Origin: an uncultured bacterium | Lineage (GTDB): Bacteria > Planctomycetota > UBA8108 > UBA1146 | Direction: 5' to 3' | Assembly: GCA_913056395.1 (NCBI GenBank) | Contig: CAJXMG010000005.1 | Span: 1-64,000 of the forward strand | Length of the DNA: 64,000 bases | Part shown: piece after piece, positions 19,271-30,083 of the stretch | Numbering within the stretch: the first letter of the stretch is position 1 | Layout of the letters: each line of letters opens with the position of its first letter | Translations under genes and position numbers: made by a program | The notes under the pieces: generated by a model | Told to the model about the DNA's origin: nothing | The model's database searches: none | Seen by the model: the letters and a program-made list of their open reading frames with translations, nothing else

Positions 19271-22126
19271 ATGATGAACCGAATCTTCCACTTCCCACTC
19301 CATCGAAGTGTTATTGTTCTGATCTTCATTGGGTGCATATTCAGTTCTTCAAACCCTGTGAATGGTCAGTCCACCGAAGAGGATGCCCGCGAGCTGCGCA
19401 TCCTCATCGAAACCGGTGATTATCAGGAAGCGACCGATTGGGTGGAGGAAGAGCCGGGCCAGTTTCCATTGCTGGAGGCGAGAATCTATCGGGAGCAAGG
19501 GCGCCTCGACGATGCCATCTCTGCTCTTGAGAAAGCCCGGGAGGCTGAGGGGGCAGACGCTCATTTACTTGCTGCTCTGGCGGGCTTGAAATTGGAAACA
19601 GGAAAGTATGTCGAGGGTGAATCTCTTTTGAAAAAAGCCCTCGTCATCGACGACCAGCACGTCGAGGCATTGGCGCGCTTGGGCCTCTATCGCATCGATC
19701 AGGGTCAGCGAGAGAGTGGCCAGGAATTACTGCGCAAGGTGATTCAGATCTACAAGGACATGTCCAGAGAAGAGGCACAAAGGTCTTCTCCGGAAACGTT
19801 CGTCTGGTTTGGAAAAGCCTGCGAAGGATTGCAGAGATTTCGGGATGCCTACGAGGTGATGTACGACAGCGCCCTCTACCTGGATCCGAAATCTGCAGCG
19901 GCCCACACGGCCAGTGGTCACGCCTTGTTTTCCAAGTACAACTACCCCGATGCACGCAGTCATTTTCGCGATGCGCTTGAAACGAACGCCAATCATGTGG
20001 AAGCGATTCTGGGCCTTGCGAGGGCAACATGGACCGACTACGCCTTCCCCGGTGAACGGGGAGAAGAGGTTTCCCAACTGCTCTCGAAGGCGAGCCGAAT
20101 CTGGCCCGACCACCCTGAGAGATGGTTGCTGGAGGGGGACATCGCTTTCGCCAGCGAGAATTGGAGCCGTGCGGAGATGTGCTACCGCAAGGTTTTGGAG
20201 ATTCTGCCCAAGCACCAGGTCGCCCAGGGATTGCTAGGGAGCATTCTGTATGCGGTCGCTCGACTCGACGAGTTTGAAGCGTTGTGCAAGGAGGTGGAAG
20301 AGGGGCACCCCGCTCCAGCACTCTTCTACGTCACACTCGCAGAGAGACTGGTAGACCGTTTCTTCTATCGGGAGTCTGCCGAGTTTTCACTCAAGGCCAT
20401 CGAACTCGATTCCGGGTTACCGAAGTCGTATGCCATCTTTTCCATCAATGCACTGCGCAGTGGTCTTGAAGAAGAGGGAAAGAAGAAGCTTGAGGAAGCC
20501 TGGAGCAAGGATCGCTACAACGTTTGGGTCAAAAATACTCGGACGTTGATGAAGCACATCGATGAAAACTTTATTACCCGCGAAGAGGATGGACTGGTGA
20601 TTCGCATGAAGTCGGATGAAGGTCCGTACCTCATGCCTTATCTGATGCCTCTGATGAAAGAATCGCGGAAGAGTTTTGAAAAGGATTACCAACTCGAAGT
20701 TTATCGTCCTCTGACCATCGAGGATTTTTCCAGTCATGCCTACTTCAGTGCGCGTTCGATTGGATTGCCGGGCCTCGCTGCAAGTGGTGTTTGTTTTGGG
20801 CGACTGGTAACCCTGACGACACCGAACGCCCTTCCGGGCAATTGGGGAGCAGTAGCAGTTCATGAGTTGGCGCACGTGGTGACCTTGCAGAAGGCTCGCC
20901 ACCGTATCCCACGCTGGTTTGGTGAGGGTTTGTCTGTTTTCGAGGAAGCGCGCCGGACCCCCCGCTGGAAAAGGCATGAACCATTGATGGTTTCCACCGA
21001 GTTTCATGCCGGTGCATTGCGCCCCATCGCAGATTTGCAGAAGTCATTCATGAATCCCAGTTGGCCCGGTGAGATCCTGGTGGGTTATGTACAGGGCGGT
21101 TTGATCTGCGAAATGATCCATGAGCAGCACGGCATGGCCAAGATCAATGAGATGCTGGAATCCTACGCAAAGGGTCATGACACCCGCAGAGTCCTCCGCG
21201 ATGTCCTCGGCACCTCGGCAGAAAATTTTGACCGTGTTTTCATGGAGTGGTTGGGCCAAAAAGTGGAGGCCGCAGGGGTAGGGCCTGCGTTCCAGGGCAG
21301 GCACATCGACCAATTGCGTGAGCGCACCGAAGATGAACCCAACGTTGCGCGTCATTGGGTCTGGTTGGCCGCCGCTTACCTCGCAGAAAAGAAAGTTGCG
21401 GATGCGGAGTTGGCCATCGGTAAAGCAGAGAAACTTGATCCCGATTCTGCGGATCTCGCAGTCGTCAAGGCCTCGATGCAACTCAACGAGGGTTTGACCG
21501 ACAAGGCTCTCAAATCTTTAGGCCAGGCAATTCTGGGAGACTCGATCTGGAGTTGGCGTAGCCGATTGTTGAAAGCCAGTATTCTGCGCAAGCGGGGCGA
21601 CACGGAGGAAGCTCTGAAGATGTTGGAAGAGGCGACCGCTCAGGCTCCCACAGCGACCAGTTCGCCGGTGAGTCCGGGAAGTCCATGGGTTCAATTGGCC
21701 ACTCTTCAGAAGGACCTGGATCTCGATGCCCAGGCGATCGAAAGTTATCGCCAGCAGATCTTCCATGATCGTGACGATGCGAACACCCGGCTGGCTCTGG
21801 CAAAAAGCATGGAGAAGGCGGGGGATTATCAGGGTGTGATCGACGCCGCCTGGGATCTTCCCTTTATCACTCCCTATGGAGATGAGAGTCACGCTCTTCT
21901 GGGTCGTGCCTACCTCGAATTGGAGGATTGGCAGAATGCCCGTCGGGAGCTGGAGTTGAGGTTGGCCCTCGAGACTCCTGCGATGGAGGAGATTTATCCG
22001 GATCTGGCATGGGTGCTGTGGAAACTGGGAGAGAACACCGATGCCCTCAAATGGGCGAGACGTGCCCTGATGCTCGATCCAGCCAATGTCAGGGCCCAGC
22101 AGGTGGTCGATTCACTGAAAGAGTAA
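19271..22126 (+). CDS. Secreted TPR protein with peptidase MA-like (gluzincin) domain
   Basis: A 951 aa protein with an N-terminal signal peptide (hydrophobic segment around residues 14-26, then SSNPVNGQ). TPR-like helical repeats fill residues about 35-420. A zinc metalloprotease-like domain follows, with HELAH at residue 531 and the third ligand in WFGEGLSVFEE about 17 residues later, the peptidase MA arrangement. A second TPR block fills residues about 680-945 (for example DPDSADLAVVKASMQL). Likely periplasmic or cell-surface; role and substrate unknown. It has its own spacer upstream and 275 bp before the ATP synthase operon. Whether the protease is active cannot be told, though the zinc-binding residues are intact. 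Confidence 0.8.
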   Translation: MMNRIFHFPLHRSVIVLIFIGCIFSSSNPVNGQSTEEDARELRILIETGDYQEATDWVEEEPGQFPLLEARIYREQGRLDDAISALEKAREAEGADAHLLAALAGLKLETGKYVEGESLLKKALVIDDQHVEALARLGLYRIDQGQRESGQELLRKVIQIYKDMSREEAQRSSPETFVWFGKACEGLQRFRDAYEVMYDSALYLDPKSAAAHTASGHALFSKYNYPDARSHFRDALETNANHVEAILGLARATWTDYAFPGERGEEVSQLLSKASRIWPDHPERWLLEGDIAFASENWSRAEMCYRKVLEILPKHQVAQGLLGSILYAVARLDEFEALCKEVEEGHPAPALFYVTLAERLVDRFFYRESAEFSLKAIELDSGLPKSYAIFSINALRSGLEEEGKKKLEEAWSKDRYNVWVKNTRTLMKHIDENFITREEDGLVIRMKSDEGPYLMPYLMPLMKESRKSFEKDYQLEVYRPLTIEDFSSHAYFSARSIGLPGLAASGVCFGRLVTLTTPNALPGNWGAVAVHELAHVVTLQKARHRIPRWFGEGLSVFEEARRTPRWKRHEPLMVSTEFHAGALRPIADLQKSFMNPSWPGEILVGYVQGGLICEMIHEQHGMAKINEMLESYAKGHDTRRVLRDVLGTSAENFDRVFMEWLGQKVEAAGVGPAFQGRHIDQLRERTEDEPNVARHWVWLAAAYLAEKKVADAELAIGKAEKLDPDSADLAVVKASMQLNEGLTDKALKSLGQAILGDSIWSWRSRLLKASILRKRGDTEEALKMLEEATAQAPTATSSPVSPGSPWVQLATLQKDLDLDAQAIESYRQQIFHDRDDANTRLALAKSMEKAGDYQGVIDAAWDLPFITPYGDESHALLGRAYLELEDWQNARRELELRLALETPAMEEIYPDLAWVLWKLGENTDALKWARRALMLDPANVRAQQVVDSLKE

Positions 22127-22214
22127 TTGCCTTCCAAAGGATTGGCAGATTGCCCAATAGTGGACCTCCGGGGGGCATGGATTTGTGCAAATCTGCAGGC
22201 AAATTTTGATTCGC

Positions 22215-22244
22215 TTGACCCCATTTGGCGGGGTCGACTATCCT
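22215..22244 (+). promoter_or_regulatory. Candidate sigma-70-type promoter of the ATP synthase operon with overlapping inverted repeat
   Basis: TTGACC at 22215-22220 and TATCCT at 22239-22244 are separated by 18 nt. A GACCCC/GGGGTC inverted repeat (22217-22222, 22230-22235) overlaps the -35 box and spacer, so it could be an operator. It lies in the 275-bp gap before the first ATP synthase gene; the rest of that gap shows nothing clear. Confidence 0.35.
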
Positions 22245-22401
22245 CACCAGACGTGTACTTTTCCACGTGGATCAAGTCTTCCCGTGCAGAGGAATTTCGA
22301 CGGGTTTCCGGATGGGTCCGGAATCTTTCGACAGGGTTTTTCCTCTGACAGATCAACCCCGTTGGCGTTGTCGCTGCGGTTTGCTGGAGGATCACTTCAA
22401 C

Positions 22402-22659
22402 GTGGTGAATGACGAGCCGAACTCTCCCGATCCCCAATCCCCGACACGGGATGAAGATGGATTTGGTGGAAACCTGGCCCGGTCTGCAGCGTGGAGTTCA
22501 TTGGGTTGGCAACTTTTGCTCACCTTTGTAATTTTCGCTGCCCTGGGCCGGTGGATCGATGGTCGGTACGACTCGGAACCGTGGGGTGTGCTCGGAGGAT
22601 GTCTCCTTGGATTCATCGCTCTGATCGTGCGAGCCCAACAAGAGTCGAATCGCAGTTGA
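22402..22659 (+). CDS. AtpZ/AtpQ-like small membrane protein of the ATP synthase operon
   Basis: An 85 aa protein with a polar N-terminus and two membrane spans, SLGWQLLLTFVIFAALGRWID and WGVLGGCLLGFIALIV, the pattern of the F0F1-ATPase gene1 (AtpZ/AtpQ) family. Such proteins sit at the head of atp operons and assist assembly or c-ring insertion, or form a Mg/Ca channel with AtpI. GTG at 22402 (or 22405) follows GGAGG at 22386-22390. Reading upstream in frame gives an unlikely Arg/Cys-rich extension, so a late start is preferred. Confidence 0.7.
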   Translation: MVNDEPNSPDPQSPTRDEDGFGGNLARSAAWSSLGWQLLLTFVIFAALGRWIDGRYDSEPWGVLGGCLLGFIALIVRAQQESNRS

Positions 22660-22709
22660 TGCGGCGAAGTCTGGATGTGTGAAACGAAATCGAAAGACCG
22701 GAGGATCCC

Positions 22710-23180
22710 TTGAGCGGACTCTCGCGATTGACGCTGAGATTTCTGCTGAGGACTCTGGGTCTTCTTTTGATCATTGGAGCCCTGGCGTATGTGCCGGTTT
22801 CATCCCTTTGGGGAGAGGAAACGGTGCCCATTCTCGGATACGGAATGGCCGTTGCCGCCCTTTTGGGTGTGTTGGGGATACGAAACCTGTTATCGATCCT
22901 GCGTTCCGAAGCGGACAGGGCGGTAGGCAAGGTTTTCCTGGGGATGGGTTTGCGAGCTCTGGTTCTGGCAGCCAGTCAGGTACCGGTGTTCAACATGTAC
23001 GGCCACGAGACCGGTGGCCGAACCCTGATTGCGGCGGTGTGTTTTTACCTCGTCGTGTTGGGAGTCGAGATCTTCTCTTTGCAGCAGTATCTGCAAGAGG
23101 AAACGGTCCTGAACAAGAAAGCGGAAACGGCGGAAGAGCCGGATTTGCCCAAGGAAACGGAATCGCAGCAGGAGTCTTGA
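22710..23180 (+). CDS. AtpI-like membrane protein
   Basis: A 156 aa protein with about four spans (LLLIIGALAYVPV, YGMAVAALLGVLGI, LGMGLRALVLAASQV, AVCFYLVVLGVEIFSL) and a charged Glu-rich tail. Position between the AtpZ-like gene and atpB matches the AtpI (ATP synthase protein I) slot, whose products help build the c-ring. Sequence similarity to AtpI is loose, so the name comes largely from context. TTG start at 22710 with GGAGG eight bases upstream. Confidence 0.65.
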   Translation: MSGLSRLTLRFLLRTLGLLLIIGALAYVPVSSLWGEETVPILGYGMAVAALLGVLGIRNLLSILRSEADRAVGKVFLGMGLRALVLAASQVPVFNMYGHETGGRTLIAAVCFYLVVLGVEIFSLQQYLQEETVLNKKAETAEEPDLPKETESQQES

Positions 23181-23186
23181 TCCCTC

Positions 23187-23228
23187 GTGTGAAATGAGAC
23201 GTGTGAAACGAGACGCGGGAATCGAGAC
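23187..23228 (+). repeat. Three tandem imperfect 14-bp repeats before atpB
   Basis: CGTGTGAAATGAGA, CGTGTGAAACGAGA and CGCGGGAATCGAGA follow one another at 23187-23200, 23201-23214 and 23215-23228 in the 74-bp gap between the AtpI-like gene and atpB. The first two differ at one base. Possible roles are a protein or small-RNA site in the leader of atpB, or a neutral duplication. Confidence 0.7.
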
Positions 23229-23254
23229 CAGTTCTGCGAGCAGAAAGGTGCGGG

Positions 23255-24031
23255 ATGCTGACATTTGCTGCTGGTGATCCTCTGAGCCATGTGCTCGATA
23301 AGTCACTTCATCCCTTTCTGGATCAGATCGGGCTGACGAAGCATGTCATGATGATGCTGATTGCCACTCTCATCTGCGTCTTCCTCTTCAGCCGTGTGGC
23401 CAAGGGGCTGGCGAAGCAAATTGAGACCGGGGAATCCAAAGGCACTCTTTCGAGTATGCTCGAAGCGATGCTGGTCTTTTTGCGCGATGATATGGTGAAG
23501 CCCACTTTGGGAGCGGACACCTATCGTTTCCTTCCGCTTCTGTGGACCTACTTCTTTTTCATCGTCACCTGCAACCTGTTGGGATTGATTCCCTTCTCCG
23601 CCACGGCCACCGGAAACATCAGTGTGACCGCAGCACTCGCAGGAATCGCCTTCGTGACCTACCACTTCTTTGGCATGAAGGAAAATGGGGTCGTCTCTTA
23701 TTGGAAAGACAACCTCCTCGTGGGTCCGGCACCTCTGTGGCCATTGATGATCATCATCGAGGCCGCTGGCCACCTGATCAAACCGTGTGCTCTGGCGATT
23801 CGACTCTTCGCCAACATGATGGGCGGGCACATTCTTCTCGCCGTGATCATGTCGGGTACCGCCGTGGCGACATTGGACAACCTTGTGGTGGGGGGCGGCA
23901 TTTCGCTGATCTCCGCACTGGGAGCCGTCGCCTTGACATTCCTTGAACTTTTGGTCGCCATGATTCAGGCGTTCATTTTTACAAATTTGACCACTGTTTT
24001 CCTGGGAGCCGCTCTGCATCCGGAGCACTAG
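23255..24031 (+). CDS. atpB: ATP synthase F0 subunit a
   Basis: Proton-channel stator subunit, 258 aa with five or more spans. The conserved block LIKPCALAIRLFANMMGGH contains the essential channel arginine, and FLELLVAMIQAFIFTNLT forms the last conserved helix. ATG at 23255 follows AAAGGTG. Standard position in the operon ahead of subunit c. Confidence 0.95.
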   Translation: MLTFAAGDPLSHVLDKSLHPFLDQIGLTKHVMMMLIATLICVFLFSRVAKGLAKQIETGESKGTLSSMLEAMLVFLRDDMVKPTLGADTYRFLPLLWTYFFFIVTCNLLGLIPFSATATGNISVTAALAGIAFVTYHFFGMKENGVVSYWKDNLLVGPAPLWPLMIIIEAAGHLIKPCALAIRLFANMMGGHILLAVIMSGTAVATLDNLVVGGGISLISALGAVALTFLELLVAMIQAFIFTNLTTVFLGAALHPEH

Positions 24032-24080
24032 GAAGACCTCAATTGATCAATCAATGCGTTTCACAGGGAAGTGATTCGTG

Positions 24081-24099
24081 GATCACCCGGAGGGTGATC
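24081..24099 (+). promoter_or_regulatory. mRNA stem-loop in the atpE leader
   Basis: GATCACCC (24081-24088), a GGA loop, and GGGTGATC (24092-24099) form a perfect 8-bp hairpin ending two bases before the AGAAAGGA ribosome-binding site of atpE. It may protect the message or set the high translation rate that subunit c needs. Confidence 0.55.
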
Positions 24100-24112
24100 A
24101 AGAAAGGAAACC

Positions 24113-24409
24113 ATGGAAACGATTCTGAGTTTCATCGCATTTGCGGCAGCTGACAGCTCTGTCCTCAACTACGGCATCCTGGGTGCCGGTATCGGCGCTG
24201 GCCTTGCCGCCATCGGCGCTGGCATGGGTATTGGTCGCCTGGCCGGATCCGCCATGGAGGGCATCGCACGTAACCCCGAGGCAGCTGGCGACATTCGCGC
24301 CAACATGATCCTGACCGCAGCATTCATCGAGGGTGTGGCCCTCTTCGCTGCCGTGATCTGCTTCCTCATCCAGTCCGGAATCATCAACGCCACCAAGGCT
24401 GCTGCCTAA
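24113..24409 (+). CDS. atpE: ATP synthase F0 subunit c
   Basis: Rotor-ring proteolipid of 98 aa, a helical hairpin. The glycine-rich first helix is GAGLAAIGAGMGIGRLAGSA, the polar loop is RNPEA, and the second helix carries the ion-binding Glu in AAFIEGVALFA. The Gln of the first helix and the ES(T) motif that mark Na+-binding rings are absent, so a proton ring is inferred. A hairpin and a strong ribosome-binding site precede it. The stop overlaps the atpF start (TAATG). Confidence 0.96.
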   Translation: METILSFIAFAAADSSVLNYGILGAGIGAGLAAIGAGMGIGRLAGSAMEGIARNPEAAGDIRANMILTAAFIEGVALFAAVICFLIQSGIINATKAAA

Positions 24410-24996
24410 TGCGGAAACTGAGCAGCAAGCTCTCCTTCCTGATCGTTGGAGTGGCTCTGATCCTCTTCCCCGCGGTTTCATACGCTGCGGACACCAGTGG
24501 CAAAGGTCCGATGGACTTTGATTTCAAGACGGCCGGTTGGACCGTTGGAATCTTCCTGACGGCTCTCCTCATCCTCAAGAAGGCTGCATGGGGACCGATC
24601 GTCAAGGCCATGGAAGAGCGTGAGCACAAGATCAAGGAATCCCTGGAAGCAGCAGATCGCATGCAGGCCCAGATGGAGCAGACCAAAGCGGAGAATGAAG
24701 AGATTCTTCGTGAGGCGCGCCGCGAGGCCAGTGAGATCGTTGCTGAAGGGAAAAGGGATGCCCAGGCTGTGGCTGAACAGGTCAAGGCAACTGCTGCCAA
24801 AGAGGCGCAGGCAATGACCGACAAGGCTTTGGCAGAGATCAGTCGCGCAAAAGACGTGGCCATCGACGAAGTCCACAAACTTTCTGTGGACCTGTCCTTG
24901 ACCATTTCTGAGCGTCTGATCGGTCGTTCCCTCGATGGATCCGATCACCAGCGCATCGCTCAGGAAGCGATCGAGCAGTACCAAAAAATCGACTAG
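24409..24996 (+). CDS. atpF: ATP synthase F0 subunit b
   Basis: Peripheral-stalk subunit of 195 aa. Unlike the usual b subunit it starts with a signal-peptide-like segment (FLIVGVALILFPAVSYAADT) before the membrane anchor WTVGIFLTALLILKKAAWGP, then a long Ala/Glu/Lys-rich coiled coil (EAADRMQAQMEQTKAENEEI) and the delta-binding end. Such an extra N-terminal segment is seen in planctomycetal and some other b subunits. Overlaps atpE by one base. Confidence 0.93.
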   Translation: MRKLSSKLSFLIVGVALILFPAVSYAADTSGKGPMDFDFKTAGWTVGIFLTALLILKKAAWGPIVKAMEEREHKIKESLEAADRMQAQMEQTKAENEEILREARREASEIVAEGKRDAQAVAEQVKATAAKEAQAMTDKALAEISRAKDVAIDEVHKLSVDLSLTISERLIGRSLDGSDHQRIAQEAIEQYQKID

Positions 24997-25030
24997 TTGA
25001 ATCAACTGGTTCATTGACGAGGAGGAGCCG

Positions 25031-25615
25031 ATGGCGGCTTCGACAAAACAGCGACATCCGGCAGCTCTGGCCTACGCATCAGCGATGCTTCAGGTTGGCA
25101 CTGCCCAGGGAGAGGCTTCCGCTTACGGCGATCAACTGAACGCCGTGGCCCATGCCATCTCGGATGACGCCCAGCTGAGGGTTTTCATCGAAAGCCCAAA
25201 AATCAGCCGGGAAAACAAAAAAGCCGCACTTCAGGCCGCACTGGCCGGAAAGGTGGCGGAGCCGGTTCTCAACCTGCTCAAGTTGCTGATCGACCGGGGA
25301 CGTCAGTTCCTGGTGGAGGACATCGCTGACACCTACGGGGAGTTGGAAGATGTCGCCGCCGGTCGTGTCAAGGCCACGATCACGAGTGCCACCGAGATTC
25401 CTGCTGAACAGCGGGATGCGTTGGTGGCCAGCATCAAATCAAAAACGGGCCGGGAGGTTGTCGCTACCGAAGTGGTGGACGCCGGACTCCTTGCAGGATT
25501 GACGATTCAGGTCGGTGACCTGGTCGTCGACGGATCTCTCCGCAGTCATTTGCAGAGGGTTCGTCAGGAAGTGTTACAAACCCGATTCGGGAAAGACCTG
25601 ATCGATGAAAATTAA
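25031..25615 (+). CDS. atpH: ATP synthase F1 subunit delta
   Basis: Stator subunit of 194 aa linking subunit b to the alpha3beta3 head (OSCP family). The start region [10 protein letters not shown] and the C-terminal [30 protein letters not shown] are family hallmarks. ATG at 25031 has GAGGAGG just upstream. The 3' end overlaps the atpA start by 11 nt. Confidence 0.94.
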   Translation: MAASTKQRHPAALAYASAMLQVGTAQGEASAYGDQLNAVAHAISDDAQLRVFIESPKISRENKKAALQAALAGKVAEPVLNLLKLLIDRGRQFLVEDIADTYGELEDVAAGRVKATITSATEIPAEQRDALVASIKSKTGREVVATEVVDAGLLAGLTIQVGDLVVDGSLRSHLQRVRQEVLQTRFGKDLIDEN

Positions 25616-27125
25616 TGCCGACGAAATCTCCTCAGTCCTCAAGAAGGAGATCGAGAACTACCAGTCTGACTTGGCCGTCGACGAGGTGGGCACCGTGCTC
25701 GAGGTGGGTGACGGAATCGCCCGCATCTACGGTATCTCCAACTGCATGGCAGGAGAGATGCTCGAGTTTGCCAATGGTGCCAACGGCCTGGCGTTCAACC
25801 TGGAAGAGAACTCCATCGGAGCGGTGATTCTGGGTGATTTCTCCACGCTGAAGGAGGGTGACTCCGTCAAGCGTACCGGAACCGTCATGCAGGTTCCCTG
25901 TGGTGAGGCTCTTCTGGGCCGAGTGGTGGACCCGCTGGGTAACCCCCTCGACGGAAAAGGCCCCATCAAGACCGACACCTACCGTCCGGTGGAATCCCCG
26001 GCTCCGGGTATCGCCGACAGGAAGTCGGTGCACGAGCCGCTTCAGACCGGAATCAAAGCGATCGACTCGACGATTCCCATCGGTCGTGGTCAGCGCGAGC
26101 TGATCATTGGTGACCGCGGAATCGGCAAGACCGCCATCGCCATCGACACGATCATCAACCAGAAAGACAGTGGTGTGATCTGTGTGTACGTGGCGGTCGG
26201 TCAGAAGGGTTCGACCATCGCCGGTGTGGTGGACCGCCTCGAGAAAGAGGGCGCGATGGATTACACCATCGTCGTCAGCGCTCCGGCGTCCGCACCTGCT
26301 CCGCTGCAGTACATCGCACCGTACTCCGGTTGCGCCATGGCTGAGCACTTCATGTACAACGGGGGACACACCCTCTGCGTCTACGACGACCTTTCCAAGC
26401 AGGCCGCGGCATACCGCCAGCTCTCCCTGCTTCTGCGTCGTCCTCCCGGACGTGAGGCTTACCCCGGAGACGTGTTCTACCTCCACTCCCGCCTTCTCGA
26501 GAGATCTGCAAAGCTCTCCGATGACCTTGGCGGTGGATCTCTCACTGCGTTGCCGGTGATCGAGACCCAGGAGGGTGAGGTGTCCGCATACATCCCGACG
26601 AACGTGATCTCGATTACGGATGGTCAGATCTACCTCGAGCCGAACCTGTTCTTCGCTGGACAGCGTCCCGCGGTGAACGTGGGTATCTCGGTGTCGCGGG
26701 TGGGAGGTTCTGCACAGATCAAGGCGATGAAAAAGATCGCCGGTTCTTTGCGACTGGACCTGTCCGCCTTCCGTGAATTGGAAGCGTTCGCACAGTTGGG
26801 AACCGAGTTGGACAAGGCCACTCAGGCCCAGCTTGATCGCGGTTTCCGCATGGTGGAGATCCTCAAGCAGCCGCAGTACAAGCCGATGCCGATCTCGGAG
26901 CAGGTCCTCATCATTTGGTGTGGATCGAACGGATTCCTCGATTCCCTGCCGGTCAACTCGTTGGCAGATTTCGAGCCCAAGTTCCTGGAGCACGTGCGCA
27001 CCGAGTTCCCTGAAATCATCGAGTCGATCAAATCCACCGGAGAGATCAACGACGAGATGGAAGAGACACTCAAGTCGGTGGCTGGAAACTTCAGCAAGGA
27101 TTTCGCAGCCAAGCTGCCCCAGTAA
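25605..27125 (+). CDS. atpA: ATP synthase F1 subunit alpha
   Basis: Non-catalytic nucleotide-binding subunit, 506 aa. Has [10 protein letters not shown], the P-loop [31 protein letters not shown], and the alpha signature [20 protein letters not shown]. The ATG at 25605 overlaps the end of atpH. Length and composition are ordinary for the family. Confidence 0.97.
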   Translation: MKINADEISSVLKKEIENYQSDLAVDEVGTVLEVGDGIARIYGISNCMAGEMLEFANGANGLAFNLEENSIGAVILGDFSTLKEGDSVKRTGTVMQVPCGEALLGRVVDPLGNPLDGKGPIKTDTYRPVESPAPGIADRKSVHEPLQTGIKAIDSTIPIGRGQRELIIGDRGIGKTAIAIDTIINQKDSGVICVYVAVGQKGSTIAGVVDRLEKEGAMDYTIVVSAPASAPAPLQYIAPYSGCAMAEHFMYNGGHTLCVYDDLSKQAAAYRQLSLLLRRPPGREAYPGDVFYLHSRLLERSAKLSDDLGGGSLTALPVIETQEGEVSAYIPTNVISITDGQIYLEPNLFFAGQRPAVNVGISVSRVGGSAQIKAMKKIAGSLRLDLSAFRELEAFAQLGTELDKATQAQLDRGFRMVEILKQPQYKPMPISEQVLIIWCGSNGFLDSLPVNSLADFEPKFLEHVRTEFPEIIESIKSTGEINDEMEETLKSVAGNFSKDFAAKLPQ

Positions 27126-27170
27126 TGAATCGGAGGCCCGTGCGGGCTTCCCGAAACAGAGGAGAAACTC

Positions 27171-29535
<2,365 letters not shown>

Positions 29536-29537
29536 GA

Positions 29538-29801
29538 ATGGCCGACATGATTCACTGCCAGTTGCTTTCTCCGGAAGGGGCTGTATTCGACGGTCAGGTG
29601 ACTTTCGTCGGAGCTCACGCTCTCGACGGCAGGGTCGGGATTCTTCCCAACCATGCTCCCCTGATCACAGCTCTGGGTGAGGGTTCTCTGGTTCTGAAGA
29701 CGGAAAGTGATGGAGAGCGAAAGTGGACCGTTCGGGGAGGGTTCATGGAAGTTCTCGACAATCACGTTTCGATACTTGCAGAGGGTCTTCAGGAGTCCTG
29801 A
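29538..29801 (+). CDS. atpC: ATP synthase F1 subunit epsilon, short form
   Basis: An 87 aa protein that matches the N-terminal beta-sandwich of epsilon (CQLLSPEGAVFDGQVTFV, GRVGILPNHAPLITAL, GGFMEVLDNHVSILAE). The usual 130-140 aa subunit also has two C-terminal helices that can insert into F1 and inhibit ATP hydrolysis; here the gene stops right after the sandwich. Short epsilons are known in a few phyla such as Chlorobi. This enzyme must lack epsilon-helix inhibition. Last gene of the operon, followed by a terminator. Confidence 0.93.
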   Translation: MADMIHCQLLSPEGAVFDGQVTFVGAHALDGRVGILPNHAPLITALGEGSLVLKTESDGERKWTVRGGFMEVLDNHVSILAEGLQES

Positions 29802-29830
29802 TTCTTTCAGGAAGCACAAAACGGCATTGA

Positions 29831-29870
29831 ACCGGGTCGGGGCCTTGGGGCTCCGACCCGGTTTTTATTT
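29831..29870 (+). terminator. Rho-independent terminator of the ATP synthase operon
   Basis: A 10-bp stem (ACCGGGTCGG at 29831-29840 with CCGACCCGGT at 29853-29862), extendable by G-C and G-T pairs, is followed by TTTTATTT. It ends the operon 30 nt after atpC. The following stretch to 30083 (about 210 bp) has no clear gene; it should hold the promoter of the secreted protein. Confidence 0.92.
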
Positions 29871-30083
29871 TGTGACCCAGGCATGCTCATTATGTTTCGG
29901 TGCTCTAAGTGAAGGCATGCACGAGCGTTATGGGAAAAGAAGCCGCACTGGGGAAACCCGCCCCCTATTCCTGACAGGAAAGTCAATATCGTTGATCGTC
30001 TGACAATGGAGGGGGATAATCGAACCTCGCTCTGAAATACTATTTTTGAAATCAACAGGCTTATCGCCTTGGAGGAGGACCCC

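Noticed and set aside
25632-26993. 453-codon open frame opposite atpA
   Set aside because: Antisense shadow of a highly conserved gene; composition rich in His/Arg/Gly with no family resemblance.
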